Numbered from the stretch's first letter, positions 11,018 to 24,232 are shown. The stretch is DNA of 64,000 nucleotides from Telopea speciosissima (GCF_018873765.1 NC_057925.1:11481568-11545567), one strand, 5' to 3'. Translations and numbers: made by a program. Notes: generated from the letters alone by a model not told the origin.

Positions 11018-12359
11018 TTCTTCCCAACGTCGGGCTTCTCCCTCAGTGTCCACCCCTGGCTGTCCCCGAAGCATGACCACCAGAACCCCCTATAAGAAAA
11101 GTCTTCTTACCCCAACAGTTACTATTTGCTTTTGTAATACTGAGAGAATGACCAACTAACCATACATATGTATCTCATGCGAGGAGCTAGTTTGATTCCA
11201 TCTACCGATTTTTTATTTTATACATACATACATATCTATAGGAAGAAAGTTTCTCGACCGGGAGTGTAGCATTTGCGCCACCGCCATAGTGTCTTGTCTC
11301 TCTCCTCCTCCCTATAAATGACCTCCCTACTAAATAAAAATAAATTAAAATCCCCCCTGTCAAATTATCCCGCCAAATAATTGGGTTACCCTCTCATTGC
11401 TAAATGACTTAAATTATAGCAATAATAAAAACTACTGCTATTTATACCTTTTCGGTGGGTTTTTTTATTACCATTGATATATTCTATTTTTTATTGAGAA
11501 AATATTGTTTCAAACATTACTGCTATTACTTCTAATATTTTGATATTATTTATAGCCTTTTTACAATTATATCATAATTTTGGTTGTATTTTTTGCAATA
11601 TTTGTCACAAATGATTATCTTTAACTTCACATGCTAAGTTTCATCCCTATCAAAGTAGTTCATGTGGCGAAATAGAAGTTTGAAAACCCAGGTTTTTTAA
11701 CTGCACAATAGTGCTCAAAGGAACATATACGTATATGGAAATACATAGGGATGTGTTCCAATACATGAGACGAATATTTGATTGATTAAGCTAAAAAATT
11801 TGATAAATAGTAATATAAACCATGATCTATCTATCCAACGGTTAAAATAGCTACACCATCAATCCATGAAACAACATTTAAAAGGTTCCTACCGTGGGTT
11901 TGTAGGAACTATTTTCTCATTGAGTTGGACCACCAAAGTGTAGAGTTCCTTGTCCAAGTAATCCAACCAAGCATTTGGTAGATCTCACATCTTTCTCCAA
12001 GTGCATAAAACCCGTGCCCTCGTTCGGCCATAACATCTCTCCCAAAGCATTAAAAATTTCTATTACTCCCTTGAACTTGCACCTTATTTACTTAAACTCC
12101 CTTATCAGAAGTTTCACCTTTGATTCCCCCTAAAAAGTGAACTTTTACCTCTTTTTCTCTCCAGCTATATTGAAATGACTAAATTACCCCTCCTATCAAC
12201 CTATTAATCAGTTCTCATCACCTGTCTTTCTCCCTCTTTATTTTAAAATTTTTTTCTTCTTCTCCTACCTCGTCCAAGAATGCAGCCACTCATCCAGATG
12301 GTCCAACCCCCTACTCCCAAGCGATACGGCTCTTTCTAATGAGATCATGAAGGCACCTC
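11018..12359. other. End of the CML-B unit and unassigned sequence
   Basis: 11018-11620 repeats 6709-7310. The similarity ends near 11620, which is the right edge of the A/B duplication. From 11620 to 12359 I recognise nothing. There is no significant open frame and no repeat partner elsewhere in the window. Confidence 0.55.
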
Positions 12360-12880
12360 TGTTAGAATTTTAGTTCTAATAAAACTCTATATGGACATAA
12401 TTAAATCCCTAAACCAGGCTAATTAGGGTTTTGGTCTAATAAAGTGGGGTCATTAAGTTATATTAGAAGTCTAATGTGGACTGGCTTAGTGTGGGCCAGA
12501 TAGATTCCTATTGGGACTGTGATGAGTCAGACCCTATAGGGATTACTATATAAAGAGAGCTAGGTCCCCCCTCTACCCATCACAACTTATTATTCTCAAT
12601 TACTATTGAGGAGTGCATTCTTGAAAGAGAGGGAGATATTCAGTGTTCGTCGTCCCTGCGCATTCGGTATTCTCATCAGGCCAGTTACTTTGGGAATAGA
12701 GGGGAAGCACCTAGATCTTTGTTCTTTATTTTTTGCTGCAAGCATCATCACTATGGATGCGAAACAAGGTCAGTGGTTCTATCCCTATTTTCTGTTATTT
12801 ATTTGATTGTGTTCTTGAACGCCCTATGGAGATCCTGGCTTTTGGGATTTTGTCCCTATTCGGATCAATTTAATCTAACA
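12360..12880 (+). mobile_element. 5' LTR of Copia element 1
   Basis: It starts TGTTAGAATT and ends CTAACA just before the primer site. The TATATAAAG near 12548-12556 is a probable LTR promoter TATA. The first 261 bp recur at 19029-19289. Confidence 0.85.
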
Positions 12881-12882
12881 TG

Positions 12883-12894
12883 TGGTATCAGAGC
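12883..12894 (+). other. Primer binding site, initiator-Met tRNA type
   Basis: TGGTATCAGAGC, complementary to the 3' end of plant initiator methionine tRNA, lies two bases after the LTR end. This is the standard Copia arrangement. Confidence 0.9.
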
Positions 12895-14189
12895 CTCCAT
12901 AGATCCGTTCTTGAACCTATATGGATTCAAAATAATAGAACATAATGAGGGAATCGAAAATTTTTCGATTCGAATCAAGGTTTATAGGGTTTTTTCCAGT
13001 TTTCCAAAAACCCGTACGGACACTGGCATTCTGCCGATTTCTTTAGCCGGCGAAAACAGAATCTGATCACATGGGGGCGTAGAACTCGAAAAATCAGAAT
13101 TTTCGGTGGGTGGATCACCGTCGGCGGCTGCCGGATGCGGTCCCACGCACCGGCGGCAGCCGCGGGTGATCTTCACTCGCCGGCAGAAGTTAAAAAAAAA
13201 AAAAAAAAAAGAATCTGGGTTTTGCTATCGTGCGCCTGATGCTATTTATAGGCGATGCTAATGTGCGCATCTCGGGTCGGGTCGACCCGGGTTCTAATCC
13301 GAAAACTCGGCCCGCTAACCCGGTTACTGACCCGTTTTGGGTTGGCCCGAACCCGGTTGGACCGGGTCTGAACCGGTTCACTCGAACCGGGGGCTGAGCC
13401 AAATTGATTTGGTTTGACTTTTCGGACCGGTTTGACCAGTACAGTCAATCGGATTTGGACCTGAACTTTGACCGGGCTTTCTGGGGGCTACGGGACTCTG
13501 TTTGGGGTCCCGTTTTTTGCGTTGGCTCTGTTTTTCTGTTCTCTACACAGTGGTGCCCTCTGTTTTGATCAGATATGAATATTTTTAAATATTCTTGGTA
13601 TTCTTTTGATGCATGCCCTTATGTAATTTATCGATTCGTTCTATTGGGAACCGAACCAATTTCTGAATTGCTGGAATACCTACCTTGATGAACAGTATTA
13701 TTATTATTTTTGTGTTAATTTTAAGACATTTAAAGCCCCTTGTCAAAAAGTATAAACTAACACAATTTGCTTAAGGATGTCAGTAATTTTGGAATATCCC
13801 AAGAGAGGGTTCTATGGGTTCGACAGGATGCAGCTGCCAAAGCGACCTTCCTTGTTGGATTTGTGAAACACCGGTCTCATACAGTTGTGGGGTGTCCTTC
13901 AACTCTAATGTGTGGTCATACACCCAAAGGTGGTGGTCATGTATTGGTACTTGAAGGGGTACATATACAGTATGCATGTGAATAGGTTGACCCTAGAATT
14001 CTGCACACCCAAAGGTGGTGGATTTTGAAAGTTGAGCTGTATTCCCATGGCCACTGGTATGTAGGGATTTTTACAATTGCATATTGAGAATTCAGCCCAA
14101 AGGTGTTTTCACAATGATGTGTGTAAAATTCTCATTAGCTTATAAAGTTTTCAAGCTATACTTGCATCATTTTAATTATTATACTGTTC

Positions 14190-15010
14190 ATTGTTTAAAA
14201 TTTCAGTCACCTTCTCTGTCAATAATAACATGGTTACTATTGAGCTCCTCACTGGGTCAAACTTTAAGAAGTGGAAAGAGGGCATTATGTTTGCTATGGA
14301 AATGGCAGATGTACACACGTCCCTTGTTATGGATACACCAATGGAACTAACTGGTGATAATACTAAGGATGAAAAGTCTGTGCATGCTGCATGGCAAAAG
14401 AGTAATCGACTCAGTATACTGTCCATAAAGAGGTCGATACCGGAATACCTAAAAAGTGGTCTACCTGAGAAATGTACTGCCAGGGAATTGCTAGATGCAA
14501 TGTCCAAGAGATACAAAGTTTCATCGAATGCTGAGATTGGGACACTTCTGCAAGGGTTATTTAATATGGAGTATGATGGTTCTGGGGGTGTTAGGGATTA
14601 CATTATTAGGATGGTTGATTACCAACTAAACTCAAGGCCTTAGACATTCCTCTTCCAGATGCCCTAATTGTCCATCAAGCCTTAAATACCCTACCTTCTG
14701 AATTTGGCATCATAAAAACCAACTACATTTCCCAAGATGGAGTCTAGAGCATTAATGACCTAATTTCTAGGGTTGTGTCTGAGGAAGAGAAACTGAAGAA
14801 AGAGAAAAAGCCTACTGCCCTATTTACTTTCAAAGCCCGTAAGAGTAAAAAGTTTAAAAACCATACTCATAAGTCTGCCAATAAATAGTCCGATCAGACT
14901 AACAATTAACAATTTGGGACCCAAGAAAGACTCTTTGAAGAAAGAGAGTGATCGCTGCATCTTTTGCAAGAAGAAGGGTCACATGAAGAAGGACTGCGAC
15001 AAATACAAGG
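14190..15010 (+). mobile_element. gag region of Copia element 1
   Basis: The Copia gag (UBN2-type) fold region is recognisable from FKKWKEGIMFAMEMADV onward. It ends in a CCHC zinc knuckle (C-I-F-C-K-K-K-G-H-M-K-K-D-C) at about 14955-15000. The region is fossil and broken. Confidence 0.85.
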
Positions 15011-16530
15011 CTTGGTTACTCAAGCCCAAGCAGCCATCAGGTAATGATTCTTTGGCTTTTATTTGTGAATCCAATCTACCAGAAGCCCCATCCAGTTCTT
15101 GGTGGCTAGATAGCGGTGCAACTAACCATGTTGCTTTTACCATACAGGGGTTCATAAATCGGAGGAGGCCAAACAAGGATGAATCAAGGCTGGTCGTAGG
15201 AAATGATGGACATTCTGACATAGAGTTCGTGGGAGATGTCATTTTATTATTAGATTCTGGTTTTAAATTGACTTTAAAGAACACTTTTTATATACCGTCC
15301 TTTAGGCGGAATTTAATTTCGGTTTTAGTTTTGGACATTAGTGGTTTCTATTTTGAAATAAAGAATACTATGGTTAATTTATTTTTTAATTCAACTAAAG
15401 TTGGTTCTTGCTTTATGTCCAACGGATTGTACAGATTGTGTTTGTCTCCCACTGATATCTACGTCTTCTGCAATGTTGAAAGTGTTGTTTCTAAAAGACC
15501 CTTACCTAAAGAATGGTCTTTCACATTGTGGCATAAGAGGCTAGGTCATATTTCTAAGGCAAGAGTGGAAAGGCTGATAAAGTCTGACATCCTGCCTACT
15601 CTTGAAAGTGATCTAGAAACTTGTGTAGACTGTTGTAAGGGAAAGATGACCAAAATAAAGAAGAAAACTGCAGTCCGTAGTTCTGACCTATTAGAGGTCA
15701 TTCACACTGACATCAGTGGTCCCTATTCAGCCACATTGTGTAAAAAATTTTATTTCATCACTTTTACAAATGACTATTCCCGATATGGATACCTGTACTT
15801 AATTAAAGAAAAGTCTGAATCTCTTGACAAGTTCAAGATTTTTAGGACTGAAGTTGAGAAACAGTTAGGAAAAGTTATTAAAATTGTTAGATCTGATCGT
15901 GGGGGTGAGTATTATGGCAGACATGGCGATGCTGGATAGCTTAAGGGCTCATTTGCCAAATACCTTGAGGACTCTGGAATAGTTAGTCAGTTTACTATGC
16001 CAGGAAGTCCTGAACAAAATGGGGTCGCCGAAAGGCGTAACCGTACCCTTATGGACATGGTGAGGAGTATGGTTAGTAGGACAAATTTACCTAAGTTCTT
16101 ATGGGGTGAAGCCTTGAAAACTGCTCTTTACATGTTTAACCGTGTACCTACTAAAGCCGCTCCTCTTACACCTTTTGAATTGTGGACCGGCCGTAAACCC
16201 AGTTTAAACCATCTTAGAGTTTGGGGGTGCCCTGCAGAAGTGAAGTTGTATAATCCGACTTTAAACAAGTTGGATCCCAAGACTACTCGTTGCTACTTTG
16301 TCAGCTACCCAGATCATTCGAAGGGATATAAATTTTATAATCCCTGCGGAGGCACTAGGATTGTGGAGTCACAGACAGCGAAGTTTCTGGAATTTGATGT
16401 GGCCGAAAAGAATGACTGTTCTCAGACTGTTCAAGATAGTCACATGGTTGGTACATCGGTACCTATTCTTCTACCTATTCAGACTGATGTGGGGCATACT
16501 GTGCCATTGGTTACACCTACTGGAGTTTAG
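15010..16530 (+). mobile_element. Protease and integrase region of Copia element 1
   Basis: The WWLDSGATNHV protease active-site motif lies near 15100. The integrase HHCC zinc finger is near 15530-15650 (WHKRLGH and CVDCCKGK). The DDE core region follows (HTDISGP, SDRGGEY, and PEQNGVAERRNRT near 16005-16040). Part of a fossil element. Confidence 0.88.
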
Positions 16531-16599
16531 GAGCCTGATATTGATACCGTCCCCGACATTCATGTAGCACTTAATGAGATTCCTCTTATTCAGGATGCG

Positions 16600-18345
16600 G
16601 TTGAGGATCCTATCATTGATACAGTTCCAGCTGAGATTCCTCAGATTCAGGTTGAGGCAGTAGTGGCACCATTACGGAGATCCACTAGGGAGAGAAGGTC
16701 AGCTATATCACCTATCTATGAGGTCTATTTGGGAGAACATGACTATGACATTGGTTGTGTGGTCGATCCAGTTACTTATTCAGGCGCTGTTTCTAGTCCT
16801 CAGTCAGATTTGTGGACAGATGCGATGAGAGATGAAATGCAATCAATGAAACATAATGATGTTTGGGAGCTTGTTGATTTACCTAAAGGTTGTAAGCCCA
16901 TTGGTTGCAAATGGGTGTATAAAACCAAAAGAGATTCCAAAGGAAAAGTTGAGAGGTTTAAAGCCAGACTGGTAGCCAAGGTATTCACTCAGAGAGAGGG
17001 AGTAGACTACAATGGGACCTTTTCTCCAGTCTCCTCGAAGGATTCCTTCAGGGTGATCATGGCATTGGTAGCTCATTTTGATATGGAGCTGCATCAGATG
17101 GATGTTAAAACCGCCTTTCTCAATGGCAATCTTGATGAGGAAGTATATATGATTCAGCCTGAGGGTTTTGCAGTGGATGATTCAGATCATCTTGTGTGTA
17201 GACTCAAGAAGTCTATCTACGGTCTCAAACAAGCTTCTAGGCAGTGGTACCTAAAATTTGACAGTGTTGTGACTTCGTTTGGTTTTATGGAAAACAAAGT
17301 GGATCAGTATATATATCACAAGGTCAGTGGGAGCAAATTCTGTTTTCTCATTCTGTATGTGGATGACATCCTGCTTGCAAGCAGTGACCTAGGGATGTTG
17401 CATAATACAAAGCAACTTTTATCTAGGGAATTTGACATGAAGGACCTTGGTGAGGCCTCTTTTGTTCTTGGGATTGAGATCCATAGGGATCGTTCTCGCC
17501 GTTTATTAAGTCTTTCTCAGAGGGTTTATGTTGATCGTGTTCTGGAGAGGTTCAGTATGCTGGATTGCAAACCTAGGAATGTTCCTATTCTCAAGGGTGA
17601 CAAACTGAGTTCGACACAGTGCCCAAAAAATAAAGCTGAGAGGGATGAAATGAAGAAGGTGCCTTATGCTAGCGCACTTGGTAGTATCATGTATGCTCAG
17701 GTCTGTACCAGATCGGATATTGCTTTTGTAACGGGACTTCTTGGCAGGTATCAGTCAGATCCTGGTCTTGGTCACTGGGTTGCTACCAAGAAAGTATTGA
17801 GGTACTTGAAGGGGACAAGAGATTATATGCTGACTTACAGACACGTTCCTGAACTCAAGCTAGTGGGGTATACAGACTCTGACTTTGCTGGCTGTGAGGA
17901 TGACAGGAAATCTACATCAGGTTATGTTTTCTTGATGGCAGGAGCGGCAGTATCATGGAAGAGTAAAAAGCAGACATTGGTGACCACTTCGACTATGCAG
18001 GCAGAGTTTGTAGCATGCTATGGGGCTGCTACTCGGCTATTTGGCTCAGAAATCTCATAAAGGAGTTGACTATTGTAGATTTTGTGGATAGACCCATCCG
18101 GATATCTTGTGATAAACTCTCTTGTGTTGGTTATAAACAACAATAAAGGACTTAGAGGGTCTAAACACATGGAGGTCAAGTATTTGACCATAAAGGAGAG
18201 AGTAAGGGAATGTGACATTACAGTGGAGCATATTAGTACAGATGATATGGTTGCAGATCCCCTAACCAAAGGTCTTCGCCCTTTTGTTTTTGAGAGACAT
18301 GTCATGGGCATGGGCTTAGTTGCATCATGGGATGTGGTTGGTTAG
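16600..18345 (+). mobile_element. Reverse transcriptase and RNase H region of Copia element 1
   Basis: RT motifs are present: KWVYKTKRDS, the QMDVKTAFLNG motif, IYGLKQASRQW, and the catalytic YVDDIL near 17357. RNase H follows with YTDSDFAGCEDDRKSTSGY near 17870 and the usual Copia C-terminal motif ADPLTKGL near 18255. This is part of a fossil element. Confidence 0.9.
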
Positions 18346-19028
18346 TGGGAGTTTGTTTTATTTTGCTTCATTGTAATTTAAAGTTTCTTTTCATCTGTAT
18401 TTTTACCTTATGGTAAACTTTGATTTATATATATATCAGGTGTCATTGCATGCAGTTTCTTTTAAACACATGAGTGTTTTATTTATTGATATGATGTATA
18501 TATTTCTGATTTTAAAGTCTTAAGGAATGTGTTAACCTTAAGCAAGGCTGGGGCATTAAGTTGTTAGCCTAAAGGTATGTCTTGTAACACATAAAGTATA
18601 ACTCGAGTTATTTCTGATGAGACATACAGATTCGTTAGAATCATAAAGTTTATTTCTCTAGTGAGCCTGTGCCACTTAAAGAAGAGAAATTTTGGACTGA
18701 TAAACGAATAATACATAAGAAATCACTACGTGAGTATTATCTCATTGTCACACTACCACATTGTATCCATGTTAGTAGAGTTGAGGGCTCTCGTGACCAT
18801 GGAAGGCTCTGTGTCGCTTGATCATAGATGCAGTTACCGCCATGATTCGGTGTCTAAAACTCTATGGGATAGGATTGACTTTCTAATATGACCTCTAGAC
18901 CAATTTATTTTAAAAATTGTGCACATAAAGTTTTCTTAAAGAGTTGTTAGCCTGTGATTTGTTTTGGTCAAAACTGTTTTTAAATCCTTTTAAAAATAAG
19001 GAATTTAATGTAAGTTCAAGTGGGAGAA

Positions 19029-19289
19029 TGTTAGAATTTTAGTTCTAATAAAACTCTATATGGACATAATTAAATTCCTAAACCAGGCTAATTAGGGTTT
19101 TGGTCTAATAAAGTGGGGTCATTAAGTTATATTAGAAGTCTAATGTGGACTGGCTTAGTGTGGGCCAGATAGATTCCTATTGGGACTGTGATGAGTCAGA
19201 CCCTATAGGGATTACTATATAAGGAGAGCTAGGTCCCCCCTCTACCCATCACAATTTATTATTCTCAATTACTATTGAGGAGTGCATTC
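19029..19289 (+). mobile_element. Truncated 3' LTR of Copia element 1
   Basis: The first 261 bp of the 521 bp LTR are present. The LTR then stops at 19289 and minus-strand Copia 2 RT sequence begins at once. No target duplication can be read on this side. Confidence 0.85.
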
Positions 19290-20592
19290 CATCCTTTTCT
19301 GGCGATCTCTTACGAGTTTGATCCCAAGGATATAGCTAGCTTCACTAAGGTCTTTCATCGAAAACATTGTGGATAACCACTGTTTTACTGATGAAAGGAA
19401 TCCTACATCGTTACCAATCAGCAATATGTCATCTATGTATAAAACAAGAAAACATACTGCCCTCCCACTGATCTTCTTATAAACGCATGGTTCATCCATG
19501 TTTTGATCAAAACCAAATGATTTGATTGATTGATCAAACCTGATGTTCCAGCTCCTGGAAGCCTGCTTCAGCCCATAAATGGACCTCTGCAATTTGCACA
19601 CCTTTCTTTCTTCCTCCAAGGAAGAGAACCCCTCTGCTATTCCATGTAGATTTCCTCTTGAAGGAACCCATTTAGAAATGCAGTCTACACATCCATCTCG
19701 CGGATCTCATAATCAAAGTGTCTTGCGATAGCCAATAAAATCTCGATGGATTTCATCATCGCCATCTTGGTGAAAAGGTTTCCTCATAGTCTATACCCTC
19801 TTTCTGGGTATAACCCTTTGCCACCAGTCTCGCTTTGAATCTCTCGACCTTTCCATCTGCGCCCTTCTTCCTCTTGAAGATCCATTTACATTCAATCGGC
19901 TTGACGCCAAGTGGTGGATCGACTAGAGTCCAGACCTTGTTGGAATGCATCGAATCGATTTCAGAGTGCATTGCTTCTAGCCACCTAGTGGCATCAACAT
20001 CCTTTAGAGCCTCAGAGTATGTCATCGGATCATCATCCGATTCAACCGATACCATGTGGAACTCTTCCACTGTTTCCTCTAAGGTTAGAAGAGTTAGCCT
20101 GGTGGGTGGTCTAACAGTCCTCCCACTGCGTCGAGGTTCCTCAGGTGTTGGTATTTCAGCGGGTATGTCAGTTGGTCTCACTTCTAGAAGTGACGTTTCT
20201 GAGCCATCTGATAGCTCTTTTATGACTACTGGTTCGGACCTCTGGGTCATCATTTCTTCCTCCAAAAATGTGACATGTTTACTTACAATGACCTTTTGGT
20301 CAACTGGGTCATAGAAATAATAGCCTATCGTGCCTTTGGGGTAGCCTAAGAAATAGCATCTCGAAGTCCTGGATTCTAACTTGTCTGTCTGTTGCTTTCG
20401 CACATGTGCTATGCAACCCCTTACCCTAAGGTGTTGAATACTGGGCTTTTGCCCTTTCCACAACTCAAAGGGTGTCTTGGCTACAGACTTAGATGGAACC
20501 CTATTCAAGATATATATCGCCGTCTCTAAAGCGTACCCCCAGAAAGAAAGAGGCAGCTCACTATAAGTGAGCATCGTCCTGACCATATCCAA
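19290..20592 (-). mobile_element. Integrase end and partial RT region of Copia element 2
   Basis: Minus-strand coding remains include the post-integrase region, [30 protein letters not shown] and the catalytic YIDDIL motif. The region stops in the thumb-side RT segment at the junction with Copia 1. Confidence 0.85.
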
Positions 20593-20599
20593 TAGGGTC

Positions 20600-21770
20600 C
20601 GATTGCGTCGTTCGGATATACCATTTTGTTATGGTGTGCCTAGATTAGTTAGTTGACTAACTATCCCTTGGGATATGAGATGTTCTTTAAACTCATCCGA
20701 TAGATACTCCCCTCCACGATCTGATCGTAAGGACTTGACGCGTTTATCGAGCTATCTTTCGACCTCGGCTTGGAATTCTTTGAATTTATTAAAGGCTTCC
20801 GATTTCCTACGCATCAAGTATATGTAACCATATCTAGAGTAATCATCGGTGAACATGATAAAGTACTCATACCCATATCTTGCTTGCATGTTTATGGGTC
20901 CACACACGTCAGTGTTTATCAACTCCAACAGATCTGTGGCTCTAGCACCTTTATTGCTAAAGGATTTCTTGGTCATTTTGCCCTGAAGGCATGACTCACA
21001 GGTGGGGAATGGTTCCACCCTCAGACTCTCTAAGGACGCATCCCTCACCAATCTACTGATTCGGTCCATATTAATGTGATCCAATCTTAGATGCCACAGA
21101 TATGTTGAGTTCACTGGAGCTGCTTTCCGTTTCAAATCAACATTTGAAACAACATTCGTTCTAATAGGGCAATCTAGAAAATACAAACCACTTTGCATAT
21201 ATCCAGATGCCACAAAGGAATTATTAAAACGAATAATCAATTTAGAATTAAAGGAAAAACTATATCCGTCCAAAACAAGTTTTGAAACTGAAATTATCTT
21301 CCTCTTGAAAGAGGGTACATAATAGCAATCCTTTAAAACTAAACTAGCAGAACTAAAATTTAAAATAAAAGTTCCCACAGCCAACGCCATGGTCTCAGCT
21401 CCAGTGCCCATCCAAAGACGCACTTCATTTCTTTTCAGGTTCCTTGTCTCCTTGAACCCCTGCAAATCATTACAAATGTGAACAGTGGATCCACTATCCA
21501 CCAACCAAGAATTGGTCTGTTCAAAAGACAAATTAGACTCATAAAGAACGTGAACATTACATGTACCTTCTTTAGCAGCCTCTGTTTCATCTGGCTTCTT
21601 GTCTTTCAAAGTTGCCAGGTAAGCACGATAGTTTCTTTTCCAGTGACCCTCCTTCTTGCAATACAAGCACTTGCCTTTGCCTTTATTGCCAGACTTCCCA
21701 CCCTTGGCTTTCAGGATCTTGCCCTTACTTTCCTTTTTCTTCTTCTTCCCATTTGAAGAAGGCTTTACCT
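20600..21770 (-). mobile_element. Zinc knuckle, protease and integrase region of Copia element 2
   Basis: A CCHC-like knuckle (C-K-K-E-G-H-W-K-R-N) is followed by the protease motif WLVDSGSTVHI and the integrase zinc finger and core (WHLRLDHINMDRI, CESCLQGKMTKK, NTDVCGPI, FTDDYSRYGYIYLM). Part of a fossil element. Confidence 0.87.
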
Positions 21771-22394
21771 CAGTTGCATTGACCTCAGCCTTGTCTTTTT
21801 CAAGGACACTTCAGCCTCTACCAGTACATTAGCAAGCTCGGTGAGCTCCATCTCCTTCTCGGACATCTTGTAGGACATCCTAAAAGGTGCGTAGGCAGAA
21901 GTGAGTGACGCTAAGATCGCATCAGTCTTGTATCGCAGGCTGAAATCAGTTCCCATGGATTCCAGTTTTTCAAACAGATTAATCATTTTCATTACATGAT
22001 CCATCACTGGAGTCCCCTGAGACATCTTGGAGTTATGGATTTGACTCACCGCATCAGAATGTGCATGTGTCAACTGCCTGTTGAACAATTCAGCAAGCTT
22101 ATCCATTTTACCCCCAGCAGTGCGTATATCCTTGACTGAGTCTACAACTGATTTTTCCAACAATCCTAGGATATAGAGTGATGCCTTGGAATCCCTCATG
22201 AGGAACCATTGCATCTCTTCATGTGCCTCAAAATCGTTTGGGTCGGGTTGAGGAGGAACTTGTTCATCTAGAACTGTGTACAGTCCTTCAGCAGTCAGGA
22301 GTAACTTAATGTTCCGGTACCAATCGACATAGTTTGTACCATTAAGTTTGTATTCACTAATGAGTGTTAACAGGTTGGAATTAACGGCAGCCAT
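21765..22394 (-). mobile_element. gag region of Copia element 2
   Basis: The frame begins MAAVNSNLLTLISEYKLNG and matches Copia gag of the UBN2 type (YKLNGTNYVDWYRNIKLLL, FNRQLTHAHSDAV). It directly precedes the zinc-knuckle region on the minus strand. Confidence 0.88.
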
Positions 22395-24220
22395 CGTATA
22401 TTAATCTACACATGCACAAGTAAATAACCACATGCTAATTAATGACCATTGAAAATAATAAATTGAGCACACACACATCAATGGTCTTTCATGATTTGGG
22501 TTTCCCTCATAACCCAAAAGATGAATTGGATACCTACAACCCTTGCATGCATAACTTACCCTGTCGGGAGTCACTATACACACCATGGTAGTGTGGACTA
22601 AGCTGTCTAACTCATGGGCTTCCAATATTTTCGACCACCTGGGTGTCATGTCCAGATCCTGTCGGTTGACATACACCCAAGTCATGTACTTACCTATCGC
22701 ATTAGTTAGAATCATGGAATCATGAAAGATGGCCCACTGTTGCAGCGCCCTCTCACTATCCATACCCTAACGTATCTAGATGGAGGTAAATATAGATAAA
22801 TGCGTGACAGAGGTCTTGGCAATGTCCTGTCGGCTTATGCGGGGTCATGTCACACATTTTTTATATTTATCTTCAATAGGAGGCCATGGACATGTCTACC
22901 GATTAAGACTAGTCCATATCATACATGTATTGTGAATAAAGAGGGATTAATTAACTCTCAGATACATGGATAGATTTAAACAACATAATTAATCAACATT
23001 AATTAAAAGTGATTATGGGATGGCGGCATTTTTATCAGAAGCAATTAAAGAACCCTCCCAATAAAAATAAAACTAATAACTTTGGGTGCATTTATCATGC
23101 CATGGATGCCATGCCTCGATCATCTCCTCCGCCCGATCACGTCTTCAAAGTAGGTGACTTGCATCTCCATAAGCTTTGAGCACCACATGTGAATCACCAT
23201 CTACATGCCCTGGGAGTCCTAACTCCTCTAAAATTACAATGGAAACCTAGAAAAATTCTACACACTTTCCTTTTCATAATAATAAAGAAACCCTGCATGG
23301 AGAAACCAATCCACCATTTGGGTTGCCCATGGGGTGGAGTACATTTGTTTCTAAAAAAGAAAGGGGGAGAGAGAGAAAGAGAGAGAAGCATCACATCCAC
23401 CCATAACCCCATGTATCACATACATAAACAATCCATCCATTTATTAGAATGCCATTCCCATAATCACATCATAATATAATTTCTTGCATGGGCATTAAAG
23501 CAAGTGAACCAAAAATTAAAACATGGATTCCTTCAATTATTGAACCACCACATCGCATGTGATATCATGTATCCAAGCCCATAAAATTAAAATCGCATTT
23601 TAATTGCAAGTGGGTAAAGAGGGAATCTCTTCACCCATCATCATCCTCCAAAAACAAAACAAAATAATAAAATTCTGTTTTGAAAAATCTGTTTTCTTTT
23701 TTTTTTTTTTTTTTTGTTAAACTGGAGGGAAAACAAGGGGGGTGCATGCAGCCCACTTGCGCAGGTTGCAGGCACTCCCTGCGTAGCCCATAGGCACAGG
23801 GCCCACGGACAGCAGCCTTGGGCTGTAGGCCGCAGGCCTGCTGCCCATACGCTAAAGCCCACGGACAGCAGCCCACAAAGGGATGCGCACAAGGGTAGGT
23901 TCATGGGGAAAGGCGTGCACAGAGGCATGGCAGTGTGCGCTCCCCCCCCCCACATATAGAACATGATTAAAAAATTTTAAAATAAAAATTAGTAATCACA
24001 ACCTAATTGGATACATGCTTCAATAATTGGAATAAACAAAACAAACCAAATCCATCATCACATGGGTAAGTTGTTACACTAACAACCTTGTAACTACCCA
24101 TGTGCACATGGGAAGGTTGTTACAACAACCATATCCTAACCACCCATATTCCAACTTGCATCCCACTCATGATAATCATATTAACCATTAATTATCTAAT
24201 ATTCATGGGTGGAAAAGGTG
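22395..24220 (-). other. Leader of Copia element 2
   Basis: This ~1.8 kb untranslated leader lies between primer site and gag. It contains a T-run near 23696-23716 and a GC-rich stretch at 23740-23940 that gives false open frames. An open frame at 22401-22763 has no recognisable domain. Confidence 0.6.
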
Positions 24221-24232
24221 GCTCTGATACCA
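24221..24232 (-). other. Primer binding site of Copia element 2
   Basis: On the minus strand this reads TGGTATCAGAGC, the initiator-Met tRNA primer site, three bases inside the LTR end at 24236. Confidence 0.9.

Larger units (their letters stand above)
12360..19289 (+). mobile_element. Ty1/Copia element 1 (fossil, 3' LTR truncated)
   Basis: The order is 5' LTR (12360-12880), initiator-Met tRNA primer site (12883-12894), a long leader, gag, protease-integrase, reverse transcriptase-RNase H, polypurine tract (about 19018-19028), then only the first 261 bp of the 3' LTR. Integrase before RT places it in Copia. The shared 261 bp of the two LTRs differ at about three positions (~1%), so it is a young insertion, likely under one or two million years old at usual plant rates. 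The coding region has about four breaks and the right LTR is cut short, so it looks inactive. A degenerate CCGGGTT-rich stretch lies in the leader at about 13260-13440. Confidence 0.93.

Noticed and set aside
12606-13448. Open frames in the LTR and leader of Copia 1
   Set aside because: Overlap on both strands, lie in non-coding LTR and leader, and partly reflect CCGGGTT-rich repeats.
22401-22763. 120-codon minus-strand frame between primer site and gag of Copia 2
   Set aside because: No domain, lies in the leader, and has no counterpart in Copia 1.
23641-23964. Overlapping Cys/Ala/Gly-rich frames
   Set aside because: GC-rich imperfect repeats (cagcccac/ggcctg) in the Copia 2 leader read in several frames; no conservation evidence.
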